DNA of 64,000 nucleotides. Origin: Paenibacillus sp. JJ-100 (lineage in GTDB: Bacteria; Bacillota; Bacilli; Paenibacillales; Paenibacillaceae). Below, in pieces: positions 8,564 to 16,079 of the stretch. The notes under the pieces are model-generated. The model ran no database searches. It had not been told where the DNA came from and was given only the letters and a program-made list of their open reading frames with translations. The position numbers and the translations under genes are program-made. Position 1 is the first letter of the stretch. Every line of letters begins with the position of its first letter. Where the stretch lies: positions 310,001-374,000 of the forward strand of contig NZ_CAOJCM010000002.1 of assembly GCF_948329825.1 (NCBI RefSeq). The letters are read 5' to 3'.

Positions 8564-9178
8564 CTACCTTGCGTTAGACTGCATTTGCATTTTGGACAAA
8601 ATACGTGTCACAGCCTCCCTATTCTTGGCTTCTTTAATATAAGCAGGTATGCTGTGCGAGGCCGTCTTGATCATTGATCCACCATACTTCACCCGCAAAT
8701 CAGCCGAGACATAAGCTATCAGATAATTCAGATGCTCACGATTCACTGCCCAAATCTGCTTGCCTCGGATGTAGTCCAGAAAGTATAATTCCAGATCAAA
8801 GATCGGATCTCTACCACGGCGAATATCTAGATAATACCCTCGCCCGACTGCTTGTTTATGCAATTTAGCCTGATTGCCTGCCCCACAATGAGGACATGTA
8901 ATATGTACTAACGAATGGGATTTCATCTTCTCATTCGTCACCTCGACATTGAACCAACGTTCACATACGGAACAATATCCTTTGGCTTTATACTCATATT
9001 CTTCTTCTTTGACCGCTTGTGCGTAACACTCACTACATTTCCATCGCAATTCTCTATTTCGATATTCAATATAAGCATGCCCGCCACATGTTGGACATCT
9101 GACATCAACTCGTTCTCCGCGCTTAAGCACGGCATAATAGCTGTATTTAAATGCAGGCTCGTCTTCGAAACGTTTCAT
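8564..9178 (-). CDS. multi-zinc-ribbon protein
   Basis: About 204 residues. The N-terminal half carries three pairs of CxxC knuckles: CPTCGG and CSEC, then CSVC, then CPHCGAG, spread over about 85 residues, consistent with two zinc ribbons. The C-terminal half is helical and basic with no recognised fold (HLNYLIAYVSADLRVKYG). The start at 9178 is favoured by AAGGGAG nine bases upstream; 9187 and 9274 are in-frame alternatives. It is the first gene of the seven-gene operon and could be its regulator or a nucleic-acid-binding component, but that is a guess from the ribbons. Confidence 0.7.
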   Translation of the reverse strand: MKRFEDEPAFKYSYYAVLKRGERVDVRCPTCGGHAYIEYRNRELRWKCSECYAQAVKEEEYEYKAKGYCSVCERWFNVEVTNEKMKSHSLVHITCPHCGAGNQAKLHKQAVGRGYYLDIRRGRDPIFDLELYFLDYIRGKQIWAVNREHLNYLIAYVSADLRVKYGGSMIKTASHSIPAYIKEAKNREAVTRILSKMQMQSNAR

Positions 9179-9313
9179 GCGCAACATCTCCCTTCTTCTC
9201 CTAATCCCACAATGTTCCATATTAACCTTCTTTAAAATTATATGAAACTCTTGATTTAAGCACAACAAATGCAAGCACTATCTCTCAAAATAACGCCGAT
9301 AGTCCTACACAAA

Positions 9314-9329
9314 TGTGTTCTTCATCACA
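9314..9329 (+). promoter_or_regulatory. Crp/Fnr-type site upstream of nirK
   Basis: TGTGTTCTTCATCACA differs by one base from TGTGA-N6-TCACA, the Bacillus FNR consensus. A TAAGCT hexamer at 9351-9356 lies exactly 32 bases (centre to centre) downstream, the class II activator geometry seen at the other promoters here. A second, weaker copy (TGTGAAATTCATCACT, 9401-9416) lies in the leader just before nirK. Confidence 0.5.
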
Positions 9330-9438
9330 CCTAGCACCGCATGCATATCGTAAGCTGAGTTTAGGTTATTCTTGAACATATCATTTCTCACATCTATCGT
9401 TGTGAAATTCATCACTTGTATGCAAAGGTTGTGACTCT

Positions 9439-10431
9439 ATGCTCTTGTTATCTAACATTTATAAATACATTCTGATCCTGACCATTTTCACCGCTGCACT
9501 CTCTCATTGCAATTCCACAAGTCCCGTTCAGCCTATCCAAAATGAAGAAACCTTCTCAAAGACTGCACCTAGTCAGCCTCCTGTTGATCCGGTTATTCGA
9601 AGAGAAGGCCAAACGGTGTATATCGAAATGACATCCCAAGTGACTGATATAGAAATTTCAAAAGGCGTCATCTATAATGCCTGGACGTTTAATGGAACTT
9701 CTCCGGGTCCGGTCCTTCGTGTCAAAGAGGGGGATACCATCGTTTTCACATTAAAAAATATAGATAGCCGCATGAATCACTCAATGGACATGCATGCCGT
9801 TCATGCCTCCCCGAGTAATAAATTTATCGATGTCAAGCCGGGTGAAGAAGATACTTTCACTTATCCAGCTACGTCGCCCGGCGTTTTTATGTATCACTGC
9901 GGGAGTAAACCAACTCTTGCCCACATTGCCAACGGTATGTACGGCATGATTATTGTTGAACCTGAAGCAGGATACCCTTCGGATCATCTCGTTGACCGTT
10001 CATATACCCTGGTACAGAGCGAATGGTACAAAGAGCATGACTATGATTCCTTTTTAAACGGTGAACCGGAGTATGTCGTTTTTAATGGAAATACTTATGG
10101 CCTGAAAGAACATCCACTGCTGGCAAAAGTAGGAGACACCGTACGTATCTATGTGAGCAACGCCGGTCCGAATGAAGTCTCTTCCTTTCATGTGGTAGGT
10201 ACGATTATGGATCGCGTGTACACAGACGGTAATTCAAGAAACCTGGAGTATGGTATCCAGACTGTAATGCTTCCGGCCAGCGGAGGCGCGGTCGTGGAGT
10301 TCACCGTTACAGAGGAAGGAGACTACCCGATCGTAACCCATCAATTCAAACACGTAGATAAAGGTGCTTCTGCCGTACTTCGTGTTACGGAAGATGGCAA
10401 GGATCATGGTGGTGAAACCATGTCACATTAA
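9439..10431 (+). CDS. nirK: copper-containing nitrite reductase NirK
   Basis: 330 residues with two cupredoxin domains. NirK reduces nitrite to NO outside the membrane, using type 1 and type 2 copper. All ligands are present: type 1 H114, C154, H162, M167; type 2 H119, H153, H301; the catalytic pair D117 and H251 is also intact. The N-terminus is a hydrophobic export segment ending LSHC at residues 21-24, a possible lipobox, though His at -1 is unusual. Such anchoring is known for Gram-positive NirK. It is upstream of a Crp/Fnr gene, 94 bases away, and has Crp/Fnr-type sites in front. The neighbouring nitrate operon supplies its substrate. Confidence 0.93.
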   Translation: MLLLSNIYKYILILTIFTAALSHCNSTSPVQPIQNEETFSKTAPSQPPVDPVIRREGQTVYIEMTSQVTDIEISKGVIYNAWTFNGTSPGPVLRVKEGDTIVFTLKNIDSRMNHSMDMHAVHASPSNKFIDVKPGEEDTFTYPATSPGVFMYHCGSKPTLAHIANGMYGMIIVEPEAGYPSDHLVDRSYTLVQSEWYKEHDYDSFLNGEPEYVVFNGNTYGLKEHPLLAKVGDTVRIYVSNAGPNEVSSFHVVGTIMDRVYTDGNSRNLEYGIQTVMLPASGGAVVEFTVTEEGDYPIVTHQFKHVDKGASAVLRVTEDGKDHGGETMSH

Positions 10432-10452
10432 TGAGGGAAGATCATGACTTAG

Positions 10453-10468
10453 TGTGATACAATACACA
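10453..10468 (+). promoter_or_regulatory. Crp/Fnr-type site upstream of first regulator
   Basis: TGTGATACAATACACA, one mismatch from TGTGA-N6-TCACA and symmetric over TGTG/CACA. No good -10 stands 32 bases downstream (CAACAT only). The site itself overlaps TACAAT, so it could act as an autorepression operator instead of an activation site. Confidence 0.4.
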
Positions 10469-10525
10469 GCCTGCAACTTTGCAAACGACCAACATTCAAT
10501 TGACATTTAAAGAGGTGACTCAGAG

Positions 10526-11209
10526 ATGATCTGTGAACACGAAGGAAACACTGCCTGCTTCTCCAAAGTTTCGCTCTTTCAACATCTGGAGACTGCAGAA
10601 GCTGCATTACTGACTTCTCTTCTCCATACTCGCAAATATAACAAAGGCGAATATGTCGTTCAGGAAGGTGAGCATTCGGATACCCTGTTTGTGATTCATC
10701 AAGGCAGTGTGAAACTGACCAAATATAATGAAAATGGCAAGGAGCATATCATCCGATTTCTGTTCTTAGGTGATTTTTTTGGACAGGATTCGTTATTACA
10801 TCAGGCACCACATCCCTGCAACGCAGAGGTCCTTGAGGAGTCGATTATATGCTCCATACGTAAGCAGGACTTTGATCAGTTACTTGAGCGTGACCCCAAA
10901 CTTGCTTATCACTTCCTGCTCGTCATAACCCGTATGCTTAGTGAAGCCGACGAATGGAACAGTTCCCTCAGTTCCATGACGACGGAGCAAAAAATCGCGA
11001 AGCTGCTTCTCGATTTCCATAGCCGAAATCATGCAACGCATGAGATACGTTTGCCTGTTTTCAAAAAGGATATGGCTCTGCTTCTGGGGATCACCCCCGA
11101 GACATTCAGCAGAAAGCTCAATATCCTCCAGCACCAGAGACTGCTTCAAGTCAACGGGAATGAGATTCGAATTCTGCAGCTGCAACAATTAAAAGATATG
11201 ATCTCATAA
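10526..11209 (+). CDS. Crp/Fnr family transcription regulator (FNR-type helix)
   Basis: 227 residues: cyclic-nucleotide-binding-like domain (about 15-130), dimer helix, and a winged HTH (about 175-215). The recognition helix reads PETFSRKLN, i.e. the E-xx-S-R arrangement that in E. coli FNR contacts TTGAT-type half-sites. Cysteines are at 3, 11, 98 and 109; the last aligns with FNR C122, but the N-terminal pair lacks the canonical CxxC-x5-C spacing. Oxygen or NO sensing through a cluster or a disulfide is thus possible but not shown. It follows nirK and precedes the YlbF-like gene, so a role in control of nitrite reduction is likely. Confidence 0.85.
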   Translation: MICEHEGNTACFSKVSLFQHLETAEAALLTSLLHTRKYNKGEYVVQEGEHSDTLFVIHQGSVKLTKYNENGKEHIIRFLFLGDFFGQDSLLHQAPHPCNAEVLEESIICSIRKQDFDQLLERDPKLAYHFLLVITRMLSEADEWNSSLSSMTTEQKIAKLLLDFHSRNHATHEIRLPVFKKDMALLLGITPETFSRKLNILQHQRLLQVNGNEIRILQLQQLKDMIS

Positions 11210-11253
11210 TGTTTTGAGCATTCACTAACATATGTAAACCATTTCACCTAGGT

Positions 11254-11269
11254 TGTGAGGATGGTCACA
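11254..11269 (+). promoter_or_regulatory. perfect TGTGA-N6-TCACA site with -10
   Basis: TGTGAGGATGGTCACA matches the Bacillus FNR consensus exactly. TATAAA (11289-11294) and the overlapping TAAAGT (11291-11296) lie 30-32 bases downstream, centre to centre, as in a class II activated promoter. This should drive the YlbF-like gene at 11333. Confidence 0.7.
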
Positions 11270-11332
11270 GTGCACGTGCCTTTAACCATATAAAGTGAAT
11301 AACAACAAAAGAACTTTCAGGAGGCTGACAAG

Positions 11333-11755
11333 ATGACAGCGGTAGTGAAAATGGATAAACAAATCATTATGCATAAAATGCAGGAGCTATGCTCTTTACT
11401 TTTACAGGATGAAGGCTACCAAGAAATGCGTAAGATGATTGATCAGTTTGCCGCAGACGAGGATGCAACAGCACAATATGAACGCTTTATGGAGAAACAC
11501 CAGGCACTCGAAGAGAAAGAACATCAGAATATTGAATTGCTTGAATCAGAGATCCAAGTCTATGAAGAGGAAGAACGTGCGCTTTATGATCATCCGCTGA
11601 TTCGCAGATTTATCTATGCACAGCGTGAATTTAGCCAATTACATCAGCAGATTAGCAACTACTTTACGAAATCCATTGAATTAAATCGTCTGCCCGAGCC
11701 CCAGGAATGGGGTAAAGAATCATGTGGTTGCGGTGGAAGCTGCTCCAAACACTAA
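11333..11755 (+). CDS. YlbF/YmcA family protein with Cys-rich tail
   Basis: 140 residues, almost entirely helical (coiled-coil pattern, about 20-115), as in the Com_YlbF family. B. subtilis YlbF (RicF) works in the RicAFT complex, which carries Fe-S clusters and affects RNase Y and phosphorelay activity. The tail here, CGCGGSCSKH, has three Cys in a C-x-C-GG-x-C pattern suited to metal or Fe-S binding. AGGAGG precedes the ATG. A perfect FNR-type site and a -10 lie upstream and a terminator follows, so it is a single-gene, anaerobically induced unit. A paralogue specialised for anaerobic growth is the inference. Confidence 0.75.
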   Translation: MTAVVKMDKQIIMHKMQELCSLLLQDEGYQEMRKMIDQFAADEDATAQYERFMEKHQALEEKEHQNIELLESEIQVYEEEERALYDHPLIRRFIYAQREFSQLHQQISNYFTKSIELNRLPEPQEWGKESCGCGGSCSKH

Positions 11756-11783
11756 CTCTCGTATAACTTTATATGGCATTACA

Positions 11784-11832
11784 AAAAGAGTATCCGGTCT
11801 CCTAATGGAGCCTAAGAGGATACTCTTTTCTC
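11784..11832 (+). terminator. terminator of YlbF-like gene
   Basis: Twelve-base arms AAAAGAGTATCC / GGATACTCTTTT with a small inner hairpin in the loop, then TCTCTATTTTT. Lies 29 bases after the stop. Confidence 0.8.
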
Positions 11833-11848
11833 TATTTTTCTCTTAAAC

Positions 11849-12001
11849 ATGGTAAACGGTCAAATCTTTATGGATGGTATCCGTACCCTACTTAAAGCGG
11901 CGAATGCACCGATGACGGACTTGGATTTACAACAATATTGGCTAATCGAGATGTACCATTCGTTACCATTCAGTATTCATGTCAATCCGATGACGTTGTG
12001 A
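11849..12001 (+). CDS. doubtful 50-codon ORF
   Basis: An open frame of 50 codons (starts MVNGQIFMDGIRTLL, ends HVNPMTL) fills most of the gap between the terminator at 11832 and the ywiC-like gene. It has no ribosome binding site and lies just after a terminator. The composition looks protein-like, so it may be a remnant of a larger gene. Not recognised. Confidence 0.2.
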   Translation: MVNGQIFMDGIRTLLKAANAPMTDLDLQQYWLIEMYHSLPFSIHVNPMTL

Positions 12002-12052
12002 CCTTTATCACCTGACGTGCAGTTAAATCACGTTATGATAAAACGATGTGAT

Positions 12053-12793
12053 TCACAGCAGCATGAACCAGGTTAGGAACTGCACTGCTCCAATAATCTC
12101 AATAATGCCGACCTTCATTGGACGCAACGTTTGACCTGCATATCGAAATGCACGTGCTGCGGAGTATACATATGCCAGCCCCATCCACGGATATCCAACG
12201 GCCGCTGGAATGAGCAGTAGAGCCATATGGACTAAACGTGTTAATGGGACCCAGCGTGGATTATTCCGTTCCCGAAAGACGGATTTCACAAAGAACGTAC
12301 TTCCTGTAAAATGTAAAAAGGAGAATAACACAACGATGGCCATCCCATAGTCCCATTTACCGCTGCCCATCAGATAAGCGGCCGCTCCGCCAAGGGAGAA
12401 GACCAGCATTGCACACAGATCATTGGTCAGTGACCTTTCGGCTTTATGTTTTACATGCCAGATGTTCACCAGAAGCAGTCCAATTAACATAGGGCCAAAC
12501 CATAATAGCGATAATTGACCAATGACGGCCGGAATCAGACAGATTAGAGCAATCGATCCGTAAATGGCAGCCCATTTATATAAGTGCTGACGATTGGCAT
12601 TTCGTTTGAGCGATTGTAGCAAAGGATATGCCGTCAGATAAAGGCCAAGCCAAGCCATAAACAGAGGTACGTGTAACCACTGTGGACTGCTTGCCACCAC
12701 ACCTACGAGAAAGGGTACGCTTACCATGGCCCACCCACCATGTTCATGGGGGATAACGATTGGTTTTGCGAGGGTACTCCCATTGTTTTTCAA
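12053..12793 (-). CDS. YwiC-like membrane protein
   Basis: About 246 residues with seven or eight membrane segments. The N-terminal motif IPHEHGGWAM is diagnostic of the YwiC-like family, whose gene in B. subtilis sits with narK and fnr in the nitrate respiration region; its function is unknown. The start is TTG at 12793, with GGAGG ten bases upstream; an upstream in-frame start at 12844 would place the ribosome binding site inside the gene. It is divergent from the second Crp/Fnr gene. Its position in this anaerobic island matches the B. subtilis association and suggests a role in anaerobic nitrate metabolism. Confidence 0.85.
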   Translation of the reverse strand: MKNNGSTLAKPIVIPHEHGGWAMVSVPFLVGVVASSPQWLHVPLFMAWLGLYLTAYPLLQSLKRNANRQHLYKWAAIYGSIALICLIPAVIGQLSLLWFGPMLIGLLLVNIWHVKHKAERSLTNDLCAMLVFSLGGAAAYLMGSGKWDYGMAIVVLFSFLHFTGSTFFVKSVFRERNNPRWVPLTRLVHMALLLIPAAVGYPWMGLAYVYSAARAFRYAGQTLRPMKVGIIEIIGAVQFLTWFMLL

Positions 12794-12899
12794 ATGATCA
12801 CAACCTCCGATCAGGTTTAACAGTACAAAAGGTTCAATGAACAATATGAAGAGGAAATAACAATATATAGAATAAGTGATCCAGAGAGGATGAACCCGT

Positions 12900-13601
12900 G
12901 TGACTCGAGTGAATAAAGATAACGCCGCTGACTTTCTACAACAATTCCCTATTTTTCAGGATCTAAGTCCTGAAGAATTGAAGCAGATTGAAGAAATCGC
13001 CATATCGCGAAGCATTAACAAGAAAACAGTCATTTTTAGTGAGGGCAGCGAAAAAGAAGCGGTCTTCTTCATACGTACTGGTATCGTGAAGGCATACAAA
13101 ACGGATGAGAATGGACATGAACAGATCGTCTCTTTTCTCAAAACAGGGGATATGTTTCCCCATACCGGATTTTTCAACGCACACCCCTACCCTGCGACCG
13201 CTGTCGCGATCACACCAACAAGCCTGCTTGCGATTCCAGTCAAGTCATTCGAACGACTTATGCTCTGCACACCTGCGATTGCCATCAAAATCATGCGTGT
13301 ATTAGGCGATAAAATTCGCGAATTACAAGACAAATTACAAGTGTTGTCCGGTCAGGATGTTCGGAATCGGGTGCTATCCTTCCTTCTCATGCTCGCGGAG
13401 CAGCATGGTCAGCAACAAGAGGATAAGATCGTCATTAATCTGCCCATGACACACCAGGAGTTCGCGAATTCCATCGGAACGACACGCGAGACTGCCAATC
13501 GGCTATTGAACCAACTCGCGAAAGATGAGCTTCTTGAGGTCGATCGCAGTCGCATCATCATTCACAACCTGCAGGCATTAAAGGAACAACGGGACGGTTA
13601 A
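12900..13601 (+). CDS. Crp/Fnr family transcription regulator (CRP-type helix)
   Basis: 233 residues: effector domain (about 15-130), long dimer helix (ending KIRELQDKLQVLSGQ), and HTH (about 180-225). The recognition helix TTRETANRLL keeps the R-E-xxx-R pattern that in CRP reads TGTGA half-sites, matching the TGTGA-N6-TCACA sites in this window. There is only one Cys (about residue 122) and no N- or C-terminal Cys cluster, so it is unlikely to carry an FNR [4Fe-4S] cluster. The start is GTG at 12900 with GAGAGG upstream. It lies between ywiC-like and the nar operon. Best guess is the regulator of the nitrate genes; the signal it senses is unknown. Confidence 0.85.
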   Translation: MTRVNKDNAADFLQQFPIFQDLSPEELKQIEEIAISRSINKKTVIFSEGSEKEAVFFIRTGIVKAYKTDENGHEQIVSFLKTGDMFPHTGFFNAHPYPATAVAITPTSLLAIPVKSFERLMLCTPAIAIKIMRVLGDKIRELQDKLQVLSGQDVRNRVLSFLLMLAEQHGQQQEDKIVINLPMTHQEFANSIGTTRETANRLLNQLAKDELLEVDRSRIIIHNLQALKEQRDG

Positions 13602-13750
13602 ATCATTGACGCCATTTCTTCAACATGTTGCTCCTTTCTATCTTTTTCTTCCTCACTCTCAGCATCACATCCCAGTTAGACCTGTTAATTGAGCAAAACT
13701 GAGGTGATTATAATCAGACATTCGGTGAATGTTTGATCATCCCTTATTCA

Positions 13751-13787
13751 AAAAGAGACCTTAACTACTGTAAATGAAGTTAAGGTC
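13751..13787 (-). terminator. terminator of the nar operon
   Basis: Perfect ten-base arms GACCTTAACT / AGTTAAGGTC with an 11-base loop; on the minus strand the stem is followed by TCTTTTTG. It lies 55 bases past the narK stop and probably also blocks read-through from the right. Confidence 0.8.
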
Positions 13788-13841
13788 TTCTACTGTATGT
13801 TGGATCACTTTTCCGATAATTCTCTCGGTTTACATCACTAC

Positions 13842-15353
13842 TCAGGCAATGGTCAAGTCAGGTTTACCCATATCACTGAACATACCTGCATAATATTTAA
13901 CTTCTCCTGCTTCATTACGAATCGCTGTGATGCTAAGCCATTCCTGGTAGACCTCACCGTTCTTCTTCCGGTTCCAGATCTCACCCTGCCAGTATCCTTT
14001 TTCTCGTAGTTCCTGCCACAACTGATCATAGAACTTCTTATCCTGCTTGCCTGATTTCAGCATACTCGGCTTCTGTCCTATCGCTTCTTCAGCCGTGTAC
14101 CCAGTAACCGCCGTAAAGGCTGGGTTCACAGAACGAATAATACTGTTGGTGTCCGTCACTAGAATCGCTTCAACCGTATTCTCCAGAATGCTGGCAGATA
14201 GTTGAAGTTTCTCTTGATAGAACATCCAGATGACAAGCACCAGACTTACAAGCGCGATCTGGGATAATGCCATGAAGCCAATTGCATAATGACCTGTCAT
14301 GCTGAAGAGCAGCGTTAGCATCAATGGTGGGAAGAAACCGCCCAACCCCCCCATCGCCGAGATCATTCCATTAGCGATACCTGCTTGTTTAACGAAATAC
14401 ATAGGTACCAATTTGAAAATCGTACCGTTACCTGTCCCTGCGCAAAGCGCAACCGTCAGACAGCCCACCGTATAGATATAGAAGGAAGGTGCGAAAGATA
14501 GCACAATCGCCGCAACCGTCAGTCCGCCGAACACAAACATCAATATTTTGAATGGATTAAATCGGTCGCCCAGCCATCCGCCCACCGGACGCATAATAGT
14601 TGCCACTAGTATGAACCCTGCGGTGCGAAGTCCTGCATCAACTTTATCCATCTGAAAATGAGTGACCAGAAAGTTCGGCAAATAGACTGTGAATGCCACG
14701 AATGAACCAAATGTCAGGAAGTAGAACAAACATAGCAGCCATAGCTTGTTATTCCGAGATACATCTTTTAACTGCTGCATCAGAGGCACCGTAACACGTG
14801 TTTCTTTTTTATCTCCCAGAACAAAATTAAGTACTGCCATACCTATTAAAAGAATGCTGTACAGTAATACTGTCTTCGACCAGCCTACCTGAGCAGCAAT
14901 CAAAGGAGCTCCGAATGCGGATAGCGCCGTACCTAGGTTACCGATTCCATAGATCCCGTTCACAAAACCGTGACGTTCTTTGGGATAATACTTCGGCAAA
15001 GACGTCACTCCAACAGAAAACACTGCTCCTCCAATTCCTAGAAAAAAACCACCAATGACCAGATCACTGAAGGACGTTGCACGGCTTACCCACCATACAG
15101 GAGCCAGTAACAACACAAAGCTGATCATGAAAATGTTACGCGCTCCGTATCGGTTCGTCCAATACCCTATCGGAATACGAGCAACCGAACCGATCAATAC
15201 CGGAATGGCTGTCGCCCAAGCGAGCTGCGAAGACGTAAGCGTGATATCCTCCTTGATGAAAGGCATCAGAGAAGACAAAATCACCCATACCATGAAACCA
15301 AGAATGAGACTTGCGGTTTGCAAGGGCAGTTGAACCTTACCTTTTTGCTGCAT
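13842..15353 (-). CDS. narK: nitrate/nitrite transporter NarK with C-terminal PAS domain
   Basis: 503 residues. Residues 1 to about 395 are a 12-segment MFS transporter of the NNP family (nitrate/nitrite porter; GFVNGIYGIGNLGTALSAF and AGIANGMISAMGGLGGFFPP are the two Gly-rich NNP signatures). The remaining 105 residues, after the last helix, form a PAS domain (ASILENTVEAILVTDT, then NPAFTAVTGYTAEEAIGQ and a PAC-like GEVYQEWLSITAIRNEAGEV). NarK proteins usually end near residue 400, so this is a transporter-sensor fusion. It starts one base after narI ends and is the last gene of the nar operon. The PAS part lacks any output domain and could gate transport by redox state or ligand. Confidence 0.9.
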   Translation of the reverse strand: MQQKGKVQLPLQTASLILGFMVWVILSSLMPFIKEDITLTSSQLAWATAIPVLIGSVARIPIGYWTNRYGARNIFMISFVLLLAPVWWVSRATSFSDLVIGGFFLGIGGAVFSVGVTSLPKYYPKERHGFVNGIYGIGNLGTALSAFGAPLIAAQVGWSKTVLLYSILLIGMAVLNFVLGDKKETRVTVPLMQQLKDVSRNNKLWLLCLFYFLTFGSFVAFTVYLPNFLVTHFQMDKVDAGLRTAGFILVATIMRPVGGWLGDRFNPFKILMFVFGGLTVAAIVLSFAPSFYIYTVGCLTVALCAGTGNGTIFKLVPMYFVKQAGIANGMISAMGGLGGFFPPLMLTLLFSMTGHYAIGFMALSQIALVSLVLVIWMFYQEKLQLSASILENTVEAILVTDTNSIIRSVNPAFTAVTGYTAEEAIGQKPSMLKSGKQDKKFYDQLWQELREKGYWQGEIWNRKKNGEVYQEWLSITAIRNEAGEVKYYAGMFSDMGKPDLTIA

Positions 15354-16079
15354 TTACATCGCCCTTTCCTTTTGTTGTTCTTGATTCGGATACACTGCAC
15401 CATCTCTTCTGCGATACAGTACATAGCTGCGTCTAAGATATCCGAGCGGCATGCTTAGCATGTGAACGAGACGTGTGAATGGAAACACACAGTACAGCAC
15501 AAAGGAAAGCAGAATATGAACTTTAAAATTCATGGGCACCGTCTGCATCAGAGCCGGATCAGGCTGGAAAACCAGCAGTCCGCGTAGCCATGGATTGATC
15601 GTCGTACGATAGTCAAATCCATTATGGTTTACCGCATTGGCCGATGTTGCCACAATTCCCGTCACAATGACAATGATCAACATGGCCAGTGCTACCCAAT
15701 CCCCAACGCTACTTGTTGCCCGCACTCTGCGAGCCGTATAGCGACGTACTAACAGAATAACCAAACCAGCAAAAGCAATAATCCCTGCCGGTAATCCACC
15801 GAACACAGCGCCCATATGATACGCTTCATCACTTAGACCGATCCAGCGATAGAATTCAACCGGTACTAGCAATCCTGCAATATGTCCACAGATGACGGCG
15901 AAAATGCCGATGTGAAAGAGTAAGCTTCCCCAACGCAACAACCGTTTTTCCAGCATCTCACTCGACTTCGATGTCCAGCTAAATGGATTGGTTACATACC
16001 TCCGGATGGTCGCGGTGATACAGAACACAATAACCATATATGGAAGAGCCCCCCATAACATCAATTCCAGTGTACTCAC
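15354..16079 (-). CDS. narI: respiratory nitrate reductase gamma subunit NarI
   Basis: 241 residues, five membrane segments. NarI is the diheme cytochrome b that takes electrons from menaquinol to NarGH. Its four heme-ligand histidines appear at the expected spacings: HIGIFAVICGH (10 apart) in the second helix and H-x17-H (in VHILLSF and RLVHML) in the fifth, matching H56/H66 and H187/H205 of E. coli NarI. The start overlaps the narJ stop by four bases. Confidence 0.95.
   Translation of the reverse strand: MSTLELMLWGALPYMVIVFCITATIRRYVTNPFSWTSKSSEMLEKRLLRWGSLLFHIGIFAVICGHIAGLLVPVEFYRWIGLSDEAYHMGAVFGGLPAGIIAFAGLVILLVRRYTARRVRATSSVGDWVALAMLIIVIVTGIVATSANAVNHNGFDYRTTINPWLRGLLVFQPDPALMQTVPMNFKVHILLSFVLYCVFPFTRLVHMLSMPLGYLRRSYVLYRRRDGAVYPNQEQQKERAM

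Noticed and set aside
11997..12012. TGTGACCTTTATCACC, one mismatch from the FNR consensus
   Set aside because: No gene starts downstream in either direction at a suitable distance, as it lies between the ends of two converging units; probably chance.
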